Below are positions 7,052 to 15,720 of a stretch of 64,000 nt of DNA, one piece after another. Each line of letters opens with the position of its first letter. Position 1 is the stretch's first letter. Under the pieces are notes generated by a model. The model ran no database searches, was not told the origin of the DNA, and saw only the letters and a list, made by a program, of their open reading frames with translations. The DNA comes from Clostridioides difficile_A (GTDB lineage Bacteria > Bacillota > Clostridia > Peptostreptococcales > Peptostreptococcaceae). The stretch spans positions 868,001 through 932,000 of the forward strand of contig OX246690.1 of assembly GCA_945909635.1 (NCBI GenBank), in the 5' to 3' direction. A program made the translations under genes and the position numbers.

Positions 7052-8314
7052 ATGGATATTATAGCTTTAATTTTGTTTTTAGGTGTTATTGTACTAGCCT
7101 TTGTACGTAAGAATAATGCAGGTATTTTAGCTTTAGCTGTTGGTGTCATAGCCGTTAGAATATTTGGTATGGATGAAAAAGAGCTCTATGGAGCTATAAG
7201 TAACTCAATGTTTACAACACTTGTTGGAATAACACTACTTTTTGCAATAGTAAATTCAACTGGAGCATTAAAATTAGTTGCAGAGAAAATAGTAGCTGTT
7301 TCTGGTAAGCGAGTTTGGCTTATTCCAATAGCAGTTTTTATTGCAGGATTTATTGTTGCAGGTGTCGGTCCAGGTGCAATTCCAGCACTTGCTATAATTC
7401 CAGCGATGGCTGTTCCTGTAGCAATAACTGTTGGTTATAATCCTGTAATGCTTGCACTTATAGGCGAATGTGGATTAATGGCAGGTCGTATGACACCTAT
7501 TACTCCTGAAGGTCAAATCATAACAACTGTTGCAGAAAGTGTTGGAATTGAAAATGTTATGCCTGCTATTTTAGCATGTCAAACCTTATCAACGATTGTA
7601 TTTTCAATAGTATTGTTCATAATTTTCAAAGGATATAAACTTAAAAAACCTATAAATATTATAGATAGTAAGAGTATAGAAAAGTTTAATGTAAAGCAAA
7701 TAATTTCTCTTATAAGTATAGTAGTCATGATTGCTTTTATTATATTTTTCGATATGAATGTTGGGCTTGCTGCTTTTTCAGTTTCAGCTGTACTTCTTCT
7801 TTTCAATATCGCTGAAGATGGAGAATGCATCAAGGCAATTCCGTGGAGTACAATAGTAATGGTGCTTGGAGTGGGAGCAATGATGACAATTGTAGATGCA
7901 GCGGGAGGTATTGATTTGATGAGTAATGCATTATCATCACTAATGAATAGTAAAACTGCTACTCCAATTATGAGTATTTCAGCAGGACTCATGTCTATGG
8001 TAAGTTCAGCATTAGCAGTAGTGTATCCAACTATGATGCCTATGTGTGTTGATATAGCTAAATCAGTTGGAGGAGTAGACCCACTAGCACTTATTGCAGC
8101 AGTTGGTGTAGGAGGTTCTCTTGCTGGGGTAAGTCCACTTTCTACTGGTGGTGCATTGATTTTGGCAGCAATGGGGTCAAGCAAGAAAGATTTCAATAAA
8201 GAAGAACAAAACAAGGTGTTTGTTCAACTTTTCATTATGAGTGCAGTTGGACTACTGGTTATTGCAGTGGTGTCAGTTTTATTCTTTAATGGAATAGCAC
8301 ATATAATGCATTAA
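7052..8314 (+). CDS. MatC/SLC13-like dicarboxylate carrier
   Basis: 420 residues and about 11-12 hydrophobic helices. The first half resembles the MatC N-terminal dicarboxylate-carrier domain (IIALILFLGVIVLAFVRKNN, VGPGAIPALAIIPAMAVPVA, ECGLMAGRMTPITPEGQ), and the second half repeats the same fold with SPLSTGGALILAAM. This belongs to the ion-transporter superfamily that includes SLC13 and ArsB, which moves dicarboxylates and related anions with Na+ or H+. The start is preceded by AGGGAGGA. It lies 46 bp after the lyase and 76 bp before the CoA-transferase in one transcription unit, so its substrate is probably the free acid processed by those enzymes. The exact acid is unknown. Confidence 0.75.
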   Translation: MDIIALILFLGVIVLAFVRKNNAGILALAVGVIAVRIFGMDEKELYGAISNSMFTTLVGITLLFAIVNSTGALKLVAEKIVAVSGKRVWLIPIAVFIAGFIVAGVGPGAIPALAIIPAMAVPVAITVGYNPVMLALIGECGLMAGRMTPITPEGQIITTVAESVGIENVMPAILACQTLSTIVFSIVLFIIFKGYKLKKPINIIDSKSIEKFNVKQIISLISIVVMIAFIIFFDMNVGLAAFSVSAVLLLFNIAEDGECIKAIPWSTIVMVLGVGAMMTIVDAAGGIDLMSNALSSLMNSKTATPIMSISAGLMSMVSSALAVVYPTMMPMCVDIAKSVGGVDPLALIAAVGVGGSLAGVSPLSTGGALILAAMGSSKKDFNKEEQNKVFVQLFIMSAVGLLVIAVVSVLFFNGIAHIMH

Positions 8315-8390
8315 TTTCGATAATGGGGGAATTTGTTATTAAACTTAACTTTTAATATTGATTAATATAATATAAATTGGAGGTATAGTT

Positions 8391-9584
8391 ATGAAAAAAG
8401 GAGCATTAAGCAATATAAAAGTACTTGACCTTACTAGAGTTCTTGCAGGACCATATTGTACAATGATGTTAGCTGATTTTGGGGCACAGGTCATAAAAAT
8501 AGAAGTACCAAAAAAAGGTGATGATACAAGAAAATTTGGACCTTTTGTAAATGGAGAAAGTTTATATTACGCAAATATAAATAGAAATAAGAAAGGTGTG
8601 ACTTTAAATCTTAAATCAGAAGAAGGTAAAAATATATTCTTAAAAATGGTAAAAGAGGCTGATGTCGTGGTAGAAAATTATAGACCAGGTGTAATGGAAA
8701 AGCTAGGGCTTGGTTATGATGAATTATCTAAAGTTAATAATCAAATAATATATGGAGCTGTGTCAGGTTTTGGATGTTATGGACCATATTCAGAGCGTCC
8801 AGGATATGATATTATTGCACAAGCAATGGGTGGACTTATGAGTATAACAGGAAATGAAGGCGGTGAACCAACAAGAGTAGGAAATGCTATGGGAGATGTA
8901 TTGGGAGGTATGAATTTAACTATTGGTATACTTATGGCACTTAATGCTAGAGCGATATTTGGAAAAGGACAAAGAGTAGACATTTCCCTCGTTGATTCAG
9001 TTGTATCATCTCTTGAAACTGGTATACAGAGATATTTTGATTCAGGTCAGCCTGAACTTATGGGAAATAGATATGCTTCTGCTTATCCTTATGATTCTTT
9101 TAAGGCAAGTGATGGTAATTTCGTAATAGGTTGTGGTAATGACAAGTTGTTTGAAAGATTGTGTAAAAAGGTACTTTTTAGAGAGGAGCTTTTAACAGAT
9201 GAAAGATTTAAAACAAATCTTAATCGTTGTGAATACCATAAGGCTCTTAAACCAGAAATAGAAAAATGGTCTATTAAGCACACCATAAAAGAAGCAGTTG
9301 ATTTAATATCAGAGGCTGGAGTTCCTGCAGCACCTATTTATAGTCTTGGAAATGTCACAACAGATGAACATATTGCAAAATCGAGAGAAATGATTGTAGA
9401 TATGAAACATCCTATTATAGGAGATATGAGAGTTAATGGAAATCCAGTTAAGTTGATGACAACAAAATCTCAAATTAATGTACCAGCACCATCTTTAGGA
9501 GAAAATAATGAAGAGATTTATGGCAGTTGGCTCGGTTTTGATAGTGAAAAAATAAATGATTTAAAAGAGAATGGAGTTATCTAA
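8391..9584 (+). CDS. Class III (CaiB/BaiF) CoA-transferase
   Basis: 397 residues, the usual length. It begins with the family signature IKVLDLTRVLAGPYCTMMLADFGAQVIKIE and has NRNKKGVTLNLK and the GNAMGDVLGG block, where Asp169 aligns with the catalytic aspartate of formyl-CoA transferase that carries the acyl anhydride. Family III enzymes move CoA between carboxylic acids by a tight ternary complex. As the third gene of the LacI-linked unit it would activate the imported acid for the HMG-CoA-lyase family enzyme (inference). GGAGG precedes the ATG. A terminator follows at 9752, ending the operon. Confidence 0.9.
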   Translation: MKKGALSNIKVLDLTRVLAGPYCTMMLADFGAQVIKIEVPKKGDDTRKFGPFVNGESLYYANINRNKKGVTLNLKSEEGKNIFLKMVKEADVVVENYRPGVMEKLGLGYDELSKVNNQIIYGAVSGFGCYGPYSERPGYDIIAQAMGGLMSITGNEGGEPTRVGNAMGDVLGGMNLTIGILMALNARAIFGKGQRVDISLVDSVVSSLETGIQRYFDSGQPELMGNRYASAYPYDSFKASDGNFVIGCGNDKLFERLCKKVLFREELLTDERFKTNLNRCEYHKALKPEIEKWSIKHTIKEAVDLISEAGVPAAPIYSLGNVTTDEHIAKSREMIVDMKHPIIGDMRVNGNPVKLMTTKSQINVPAPSLGENNEEIYGSWLGFDSEKINDLKENGVI

Positions 9585-9751
9585 CTTTAGAGAAAAGTAT
9601 AGAGATAATATTAATAAAATTAGAAAACAATTCAATACATCCATTGTTAAGGCATTTATGAATATACATAAAGGTTTTAGAATAATATCAAAAAAATGAT
9701 TAAATAAATATTGCAAGTCAAATCTAAAATTATCAGTAGCATTTAAGATAG

Positions 9752-9793
9752 AAAAAGCTATTTGGACATTAAGTCTTTGTAGCTTTTTTTATT
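9752..9793 (+). terminator. Terminator of the HMG-CoA-lyase operon
   Basis: AAAAAGCTA (9752-9760) pairs with TAGCTTTTT (9780-9788), with an inner GGAC/GTCTT pairing, followed by more T. It lies about 170 bp after the CoA-transferase stop. Confidence 0.7.
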
Positions 9794-9836
9794 TTTGTTA
9801 AGAAATCTATACTATTGAGATAAATACGTAGTAAAG

Positions 9837-9903
9837 TATCAAAAATGAGACTGTATTCTCAAAAATGAGACTGGATTTTTTTAGTATTTTCTCGAAAATG
9901 AGA
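9837..9903. promoter_or_regulatory. Three upstream activating sites of TCTCA-N4-TGAGA type
   Basis: Three 14-bp inverted repeats: 9837-9850 (TATCA/TGAGA), 9857-9870 (TCTCA/TGAGA, perfect) and 9890-9903 (TCTCG/TGAGA), each with an AAAA core. Their centres are 20 and 33 bp apart, close to two and three helical turns, and lie about 255, 235 and 203 bp before the predicted sigma-54 start. This is the expected layout of enhancer sites for the PAS-AAA+-Fis activator encoded after the operon. Confidence 0.7.
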
Positions 9904-10071
9904 CAAAAATATGATTTTATGGATTTTATTGTAGAAAAATTCTTTAATAAATTATGATTTAATCAGTTTTAAAGGTAAAACCTATTAAAAATTTAGTGAA
10001 ATTTATATATATTTTGTTTATTTCATTAAAAAAAACAATTTTTTAACAAAAATAATGGAATTTAATAGAAG

Positions 10072-10088
10072 TTGGCGTAGAACTTGCT
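10072..10088 (+). promoter_or_regulatory. Sigma-54 (RpoN) -24/-12 promoter
   Basis: TTGGCGTAGAACTTGCT contains TGGCRYR-N4-TTGCW with every defined position matched, and exactly 10 bases between the GG and GC doublets. The predicted start is near 10099, about 45 bases before the crotonase start. No competing TTGACA/TATAAT pair is seen here. Confidence 0.85.
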
Positions 10089-10144
10089 AATATATATCAA
10101 CAAGAAATGTAGAAAAAATAACAATGTATAATGGGGGGAATATG

Positions 10145-10939
10145 ATGGGATTTGAAATGGAAAATTTGAAAAATCTTAAGGTAGAACTTAAGGATAAAGT
10201 CTGTGTTATTACTATAAATAGACCTAAGGCTTTAAATGCTCTTAATAATGACACTCTTAGAGAGTTATCTCAAGTTATTGATGTAATATCAGAAAACGAG
10301 GAAATATTAGGAGTTATTATTACTGGAGAAGGTAAAGTTTTTGTAGCTGGGGCTGATATACGTCAGATGCAAAACTATAAAAGTGAAGAAGGCAGAAGAT
10401 ATGCAGGTTATGCACAAGGGATTTTTGACAAAATTGAAGCTCTTGAGAAAACAGTAATAGCAGCAGTTAATGGATATGCATTAGGTGGTGGATGTGAACT
10501 TGCTATGAGTTGTGACATTAGAATTGCATCAGAAAAGGCTATATTTGGACAGCCTGAAGTTAATTTAGGAGTAATTCCGTGTTTTGGTGGAACTCAAAGA
10601 TTATCAAGACTTGTTGGAACTGGGATAGCCAAAGAATTAATTTTTACAGGAAGGCAAGTAAATGCAGAAGAAGCTAAATCTATTGGTCTTATTAATAAAG
10701 TAGTTCCAAGTGATGTGCTTTTAGAAGAGGCAATGAAGATGATGAATCAAATAGTTGAAAAAGCACCAATAGCAATAAGATATGCAAAAGTAGTTATTAA
10801 TAAAGGAATAGATATGGATTTAAAAAATGCTCTTGAACTAGAGAAAGATATTGCAGGTTTAACTTTTGCTACAAGAGATAAACAAGAGGGTATGGATGCA
10901 TTTATAGAGAAGAGAAAGCCAGTTTTTGAGAATAAGTAG
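10145..10939 (+). CDS. Enoyl-CoA hydratase/isomerase (crotonase) family protein
   Basis: 264 residues from the second of two adjacent ATGs (10142, 10145); GGGGGG at 10133-10138 gives better spacing to 10145. Crotonase blocks are clear: the CoA-binding GKVFVAGADIRQM, the oxyanion-hole NGYALGGGCELAMSCD, and FGQPEVNLGVIPCFGGTQRL. Glu118 and Glu138 align, at the correct 20-residue distance, with the two catalytic glutamates of enoyl-CoA hydratase, so it should hydrate or dehydrate 3-hydroxyacyl/enoyl-CoA. It is the first gene of a sigma-54-driven operon with permease, CoA-transferase, acyl-CoA dehydrogenase and Etf genes, a layout like the carnitine caiDBA-fixAB system. It probably dehydrates the imported acid's CoA ester. 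Confidence 0.9.
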   Translation: MGFEMENLKNLKVELKDKVCVITINRPKALNALNNDTLRELSQVIDVISENEEILGVIITGEGKVFVAGADIRQMQNYKSEEGRRYAGYAQGIFDKIEALEKTVIAAVNGYALGGGCELAMSCDIRIASEKAIFGQPEVNLGVIPCFGGTQRLSRLVGTGIAKELIFTGRQVNAEEAKSIGLINKVVPSDVLLEEAMKMMNQIVEKAPIAIRYAKVVINKGIDMDLKNALELEKDIAGLTFATRDKQEGMDAFIEKRKPVFENK

Positions 10940-11033
10940 CTATTATAGCCAAATTGGAATAAATGTAGAAAATATTCAAAATCTAAATTTCGTGAAGAAA
11001 CACACAGAGTTTAATTTTAAAAGGAGTTAATTT

Positions 11034-12374
11034 ATGAATGCGGGAGTAATTATAAGTTTAGTAGGGATTATCATAGCCCTATCCCTTCTAGTTGTAATGG
11101 TTATGAAGGGAGTAAATATTTTTATAATAGCAATTGTATGTTCACTACTAGTTGCTATAACAGGAAATCTAAATGTATATAATGCACTCAAGGTGGATTA
11201 TATGGCAGGTTTTGTTGGGTTTCTCCAGGCGAATTTCTTTATTTTCCTAACAGGTACTTTAATGGGAAAAATAATGGAGATTACTGGTGGAGCAAAATCT
11301 ATTGCTAAGATGATTGTAAGATGGATTGGTAAGGATAAAGCACTACTCTCTATTCCAATAGCTTGTGGAATATTAGCCTATGGAGGAGTAAGTGTTTTCG
11401 TTGTAAGTTTTGCAGTGTTTCCGATAGCTTTGGAAATCTTTAAAGAAGCTGATTTACCACGTCGATTTATACCAGCAGCCTTGACTTTTGGATGTTCAAC
11501 TTTTGCAATGGTTGCACCAGGAGCACCACAGATTCATAATATTGTTCCAGCTTCAACATTAGGGACAGATATTATGGCTGGTGCAGTAAATGGATTTATA
11601 TCATGTGCAGTAATGTTTGTTGTTGGAAGCATCATTTTATACAGAATGGTTTCAAAAGAAAAAGCCAATGGTGGGCATTTTATAGCACATGAATCAGATA
11701 TATTTGATGAAGTAGCAGCAACTAATTCGAAGAGAGGAAATGGTCCTAATGGTCTAATTGCGTTAATTCCATTAATAGTATCAATATTAATAATTAATGT
11801 AAAAATTAATGGACAAGCAATAGTACCAATTGAGGTAGGAGTGTTTATTGGAGCGTTATTAGTGTATTTATTGTTAAATAAATATCAAGATAATTCCAAA
11901 ATAGTTGGACATGTTGGTGATGCATGTAAAACTACAGTAGTAGCAATATGTAATACTTGTGCTGTAGTTGCATTTGGTTCAGTTGTAAAATCAGCAGTTG
12001 GTTTTGACTTTATAGTTAATGCTATGACTAATATTCCTGGACCTCCTATTGCAGGAGCTGCCGTTGGAACTACAGTTATTGCAGGTATATGTGGGTCAGC
12101 TTCAGGTGGACTTGGAATCGCAGCTCCACTTCTTGGACCAGTATTTTTAGCTAAGGGTGTTTCTGCAGCGGCATTAACTAGAACTATGGCAATTTCATCA
12201 GCAGCATTGGATTCACTTCCTCATAACGGATATATCGTTACTGTAACAAATGGTCTATGTAAAGAATCACATAAAGATGCTTATATGCCAATATTCTGGG
12301 TGACTGTTTTGACCCCAATTATTGGAACAGTAGTAGCAGTTCTTATGTTTACGATGTTCCCAGGATTACCATAA
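11034..12374 (+). CDS. GntP family permease
   Basis: 446 residues with about 12-14 hydrophobic segments. The start follows AAGGAG. Blocks such as FFIFLTGTLMGKIMEITGGA, GILAYGGVSVFVVSFAVFPIA and the C-terminal GGLGIAAPLLGP and SSAALDSLPHNGY are typical of GntP-type transporters of gluconate and other hydroxy acids, including 3-hydroxybutyrate in some bacteria. In this operon it replaces the betaine-type carrier used by the otherwise similar carnitine operon, so the substrate is likely an uncharged-backbone hydroxy acid, not carnitine (inference). The gene lies between the crotonase and the CoA-transferase genes. A 137-bp gap follows, with no terminator seen. Confidence 0.85.
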   Translation: MNAGVIISLVGIIIALSLLVVMVMKGVNIFIIAIVCSLLVAITGNLNVYNALKVDYMAGFVGFLQANFFIFLTGTLMGKIMEITGGAKSIAKMIVRWIGKDKALLSIPIACGILAYGGVSVFVVSFAVFPIALEIFKEADLPRRFIPAALTFGCSTFAMVAPGAPQIHNIVPASTLGTDIMAGAVNGFISCAVMFVVGSIILYRMVSKEKANGGHFIAHESDIFDEVAATNSKRGNGPNGLIALIPLIVSILIINVKINGQAIVPIEVGVFIGALLVYLLLNKYQDNSKIVGHVGDACKTTVVAICNTCAVVAFGSVVKSAVGFDFIVNAMTNIPGPPIAGAAVGTTVIAGICGSASGGLGIAAPLLGPVFLAKGVSAAALTRTMAISSAALDSLPHNGYIVTVTNGLCKESHKDAYMPIFWVTVLTPIIGTVVAVLMFTMFPGLP

Positions 12375-12511
12375 AAGAAAAGATGAAAAATATACATTAT
12401 ATTTTGATATTGTAAAACTAATTTTCAAAATATGTACAATAAATTTTATGATTTAATACTATAAATAAAATATTTAAAATACCAAATCGACAGTATAAGG
12501 AGGAATTAAAA

Positions 12512-13744
12512 GTGTTAAATAAACCATTGGAAGGTGTTAAGGTAATTGACTTAACATATTTTGTAGCAGGTCCAGGAACTTCTAAAATATTAGCTGACTG
12601 GGGTGCGGATGTAATTAAGGTAGAGCCAAGCTTTGGAGACCCAGGAAGAAAGACAGGGGCAACAATGACAATGCCAATAGATGATTATAATAATCCTTTT
12701 TACAGTACATATAATTCAAATAAAAGAGGCTTGTCTATAAATCTTAAGAGTGAAGCTGGAATTGAAATTATGGATAAGCTTTTAAGTGAAGCAAACGTGT
12801 TTGTTTCAAGCTATAGAACAGGAGCATTAAAAAGGCTAGGTCTTGACTATGAATCATTAAGTAAAAAACACCCACATCTTATCTGGGGACAAATAAATGG
12901 TTTTGGTGATTTTGGACCTGCTAAGGACAATGCAGGATTTGATACAGTTGCCTTTTGGGCAAGAAGTGGAGCTATGCTTGATATAGCAGAGAAGGATACA
13001 AGTCCAATAAACCCACCTATAGCCTTTGGAGATGCAACAACTTCTTGTAGCTTATCTGGAGGTATATGTGCAGCTTTATACCAACAAGCTAAGACTGGAA
13101 AAGGTCAAAAGGTAATGGCATCTTTGTTTGGACAAGCAATATGGAATGCATCATCTTTATTGGCATCTACACAGTTTAGTGATGAGTATCCAAAAACTAG
13201 AAAGAATGCCATTTCTCCAGTAATAAATTCTTATCGCTGTAAGGATGGAAAGTGGATATTCTTAAGTATCCTAGAGCATGAAAGATATTTTGAGGCACTT
13301 TGCAGACTATTTGGAAGAGAAGATTTGATAAAAGAAGAGAGATTTGCATCTTCAGTAGAAAGTAAGAAAAATGCTACAGAGCTTATTAATATTTTAGATG
13401 GTGAGTTTGCAAAATTTACTCAAAATGAGATGGTTGAAAAGCTTACTACTGCGGATATAGCCCATGAAAGAATTCAGCATGTTAATGATGTAGTAACTGA
13501 TGAACAGGCTATTGCTAATAACTATATATATGAACATACAAGTAAAAATGGAAATAAAACAATGCTTGCATCCACTCCAGTTAAGTTTGGAAATATTGAA
13601 GTTAATATGACTTGTGATGCCCCACTTATAGGAGAACATTCAGATGAGATATTGAGAGAACTTGGATACAGTGATTCTGATATAGAAGCTCTAATTGAAT
13701 CTGGAATTGTAGCAATGAATAAAGAAACATGTGAACTATGTTAA
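12512..13744 (+). CDS. Class III CoA-transferase (CaiB/HadA-like)
   Basis: 410 residues starting at a GTG after AAGGAGGA. The N-terminus (GVKVIDLTYFVAGPGTSKILADWGADVIKVE) and the insert around MPIDDYNNPFYSTYNSNKRG resemble the 2-hydroxyisocaproyl-CoA transferase HadA type as well as CaiB. Asp174 in PIAFGDATTS is the expected catalytic aspartate. The enzyme would exchange CoA between an acyl-CoA product and the incoming acid, which avoids ATP use. It lies 18 bp before the acyl-CoA dehydrogenase gene and is surely co-transcribed with it. It is only distantly similar to the other class III transferase at 8391, so the two modules probably use different acids. Confidence 0.88.
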   Translation: MLNKPLEGVKVIDLTYFVAGPGTSKILADWGADVIKVEPSFGDPGRKTGATMTMPIDDYNNPFYSTYNSNKRGLSINLKSEAGIEIMDKLLSEANVFVSSYRTGALKRLGLDYESLSKKHPHLIWGQINGFGDFGPAKDNAGFDTVAFWARSGAMLDIAEKDTSPINPPIAFGDATTSCSLSGGICAALYQQAKTGKGQKVMASLFGQAIWNASSLLASTQFSDEYPKTRKNAISPVINSYRCKDGKWIFLSILEHERYFEALCRLFGREDLIKEERFASSVESKKNATELINILDGEFAKFTQNEMVEKLTTADIAHERIQHVNDVVTDEQAIANNYIYEHTSKNGNKTMLASTPVKFGNIEVNMTCDAPLIGEHSDEILRELGYSDSDIEALIESGIVAMNKETCELC

Positions 13745-13762
13745 TAAATAGGAGGAAATTTT

Positions 13763-14905
13763 ATGGATTTTAGATTAACAGAAGCCCAAGTAATGCTTCA
13801 AAGAGTAGCAAGAGAATTTGCAGAGAATGAAATAGCACCAATAGCTGCAGAAACAGATAAAACTGGTATTTTCCCAAGAGAACTTTTTAGCAAAATGGCT
13901 AAAATAGGATTTAATGGTATTGGGACACCTGTCGAATATGGAGGTTCTGGTGGAGCAGATATAGAAAAGGTAATTGTTGTTAATGAGGTTGCCAAAAAAT
14001 GTGCAGCATCTGCAGCAATACTATCAATACACACAATATATGCTCAAGCTATTTTGAAATTTGGTACTGAGGAACAAAAGAAGAAATACCTTCCAATGAT
14101 GGCTGAAGGTGGGTGTGTAGGAGCTTTTGCTTTAACTGAGCCTAATGCTGGTTCAGATGCTGCAAGAGCTGCAACAACTGCAATTATTGATGAAACAACT
14201 GATGAATATGTTTTAAATGGAACTAAGTGTTTTATTTCTGGTGGAGGTCAAGCAGAATCATTAATAATATTTGCATTGACAGAACCATCAAAGGGAATAA
14301 AGGGGATGTCTGCTATTATAGTTGACAAAGGTACTCCAGGTTTCTCAATAGGAAAAATTGAAGAAAAAATGGGTATACATGGTTCAGAAACTGCAGAATT
14401 AATATTTGATAACTGTAGAGTTCCAAAGTGTAACCTATTAGGAAAAGAAGGAAAAGGCTTCAACATAGCTATGACTTGTCTAGATGGTGCAAGAATTGGA
14501 GTTGGAGCTCAAGCTGTAGGAATTGCTGAAGGGGCCTTAGAAGAAAGTATCAAATATTCTAAAGAAAGAGTTCAATTTGGCAAGCCAATTTCAGCTTTGC
14601 AAGGTATTCAATGGTATATTGCAGATATGGCTACTATGGTGGAATCAGCAAAATTGTTAGTATATTATGCTGCGGATTTGAAAGCTAGAGGCGAAAAACA
14701 TACTAAAGAAGCTGCCATGGCAAAATACAATGCATCACGTACTGCAAGAGAAGTTACAAATCTAGCTCTCCAAATCCATGGAGGATATGGATATATGAAA
14801 GATTATCCATTAGAGAGAATGTACAGAGATGCTAAGATAACAGAAATTTATGAAGGTACTTCAGAAATACACAAGGTTGTTATTTCAAGAGCAGTACTAG
14901 GATAG
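13763..14905 (+). CDS. Acyl-CoA dehydrogenase
   Basis: 380 residues, the standard length of short-chain acyl-CoA dehydrogenases. Signatures are AFALTEPNAGSDA (FAD and substrate binding), the RVQFGKPISALQGIQW block and the C-terminal IYEGTSEIHK, in which Glu364 is the catalytic base. It probably works in the reducing direction, taking electrons from the EtfAB pair encoded 10 bp downstream to saturate an enoyl-CoA, as in anaerobic electron-acceptor pathways (inference). AGGAGG lies at the right distance from the ATG. The substrate chain is not deducible, but the Glu position fits short straight-chain enzymes. Confidence 0.92.
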   Translation: MDFRLTEAQVMLQRVAREFAENEIAPIAAETDKTGIFPRELFSKMAKIGFNGIGTPVEYGGSGGADIEKVIVVNEVAKKCAASAAILSIHTIYAQAILKFGTEEQKKKYLPMMAEGGCVGAFALTEPNAGSDAARAATTAIIDETTDEYVLNGTKCFISGGGQAESLIIFALTEPSKGIKGMSAIIVDKGTPGFSIGKIEEKMGIHGSETAELIFDNCRVPKCNLLGKEGKGFNIAMTCLDGARIGVGAQAVGIAEGALEESIKYSKERVQFGKPISALQGIQWYIADMATMVESAKLLVYYAADLKARGEKHTKEAAMAKYNASRTAREVTNLALQIHGGYGYMKDYPLERMYRDAKITEIYEGTSEIHKVVISRAVLG

Positions 14906-14915
14906 GAGGAAGATT

Positions 14916-15710
14916 ATGAATATAGTTGTTTGCTTAAAGCAAGTTCCAGACACTAATGAAGTTAAAATAAATAAAGAGACAGGTACCCTAATAAGAGATG
15001 GTGTACCAAGTATAATCAATCCAGATGATAGAAATGCTTTAGAAGAAGCTTTAAAAATAAAAGATGAACTGGGAGCAGTGATTAAGGTTATAAGCATGGG
15101 ACCTCCTCAAGCTAAAAACGCTTTAAAAGAAGCTCTGGCGATGGGTGCTGATGAGGCATATTTAATTTCAGATAGAGCTTTTGGTGGCTCAGATACTTGG
15201 GCTACATCTACAATTATTGCTGCTGCTATAGAGAAAGTCGGAAAGTATGATGTAATATTCTGTGGAAGACAAGCTATAGATGGAGATACAGCTCAGGTTG
15301 GACCAGAGGTTGCAGAATTTTTGGGAGTTCCACAGGTTACCTATGCAAAAGAAGTAAAGGTTCAAGGTGATAAACTACTAGTAACTCGTTATACAGAAAC
15401 TGGAGATTATTTAATAGAAGCAAAGATGCCAGTTTTATTAACTGCTATAAAAGAGTTAAATAATCCAAGATATCCAAGTGTTAAAGGAATCTTAGAAGCT
15501 TACAATAATGGAGATGCAAAAATTACTGTGTTAACACTTTCAGACTTAGATGTTGATACAACTCAAATTGGATTAAAGGGTTCACCTACAAATGTTTACA
15601 AGTCGTTTGTACCAGTTAAAGACAAACATAATGAAATAATCGAAGGTATAAATAAGAAAGAAAAAGCTGAAAAGTTAATAGAAATACTATTCGATTTGAA
15701 ACTAGTATAG
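14916..15710 (+). CDS. etfB: Electron transfer flavoprotein subunit beta
   Basis: 264 residues, a typical EtfB. It opens with MNIVVCLKQVPDTNEVKI and contains NPDDRNALEEALKIKDE and the DGDTAQVGPEVAEFLGVPQ nucleotide-binding block. EtfB with EtfA forms a soluble FAD heterodimer that passes electrons to, or confurcates with, the acyl-CoA dehydrogenase. The gene follows the dehydrogenase by 10 bp and precedes etfA by 10 bp. In anaerobic clostridia such sets can bifurcate electrons between enoyl-CoA and ferredoxin, but I cannot prove a bifurcating FAD site by eye. Confidence 0.93.
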   Translation: MNIVVCLKQVPDTNEVKINKETGTLIRDGVPSIINPDDRNALEEALKIKDELGAVIKVISMGPPQAKNALKEALAMGADEAYLISDRAFGGSDTWATSTIIAAAIEKVGKYDVIFCGRQAIDGDTAQVGPEVAEFLGVPQVTYAKEVKVQGDKLLVTRYTETGDYLIEAKMPVLLTAIKELNNPRYPSVKGILEAYNNGDAKITVLTLSDLDVDTTQIGLKGSPTNVYKSFVPVKDKHNEIIEGINKKEKAEKLIEILFDLKLV

Positions 15711-15720
15711 GAGTGTTAAG

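Noticed and set aside
7579..8214. 211-codon minus-strand open frame opposite the MatC-like carrier
   Set aside because: It is antisense to a clear transporter, has no ribosome site, and its composition mirrors hydrophobic codons of the real gene.
9837..9903. Repeats near 9.84-9.90 kb as a CRISPR array or insertion sequence end
   Set aside because: Units are only 14 bp with unequal 6- and 19-bp gaps, no spacers of constant length and no transposase; phased enhancer sites upstream of a sigma-54 promoter explain them better.
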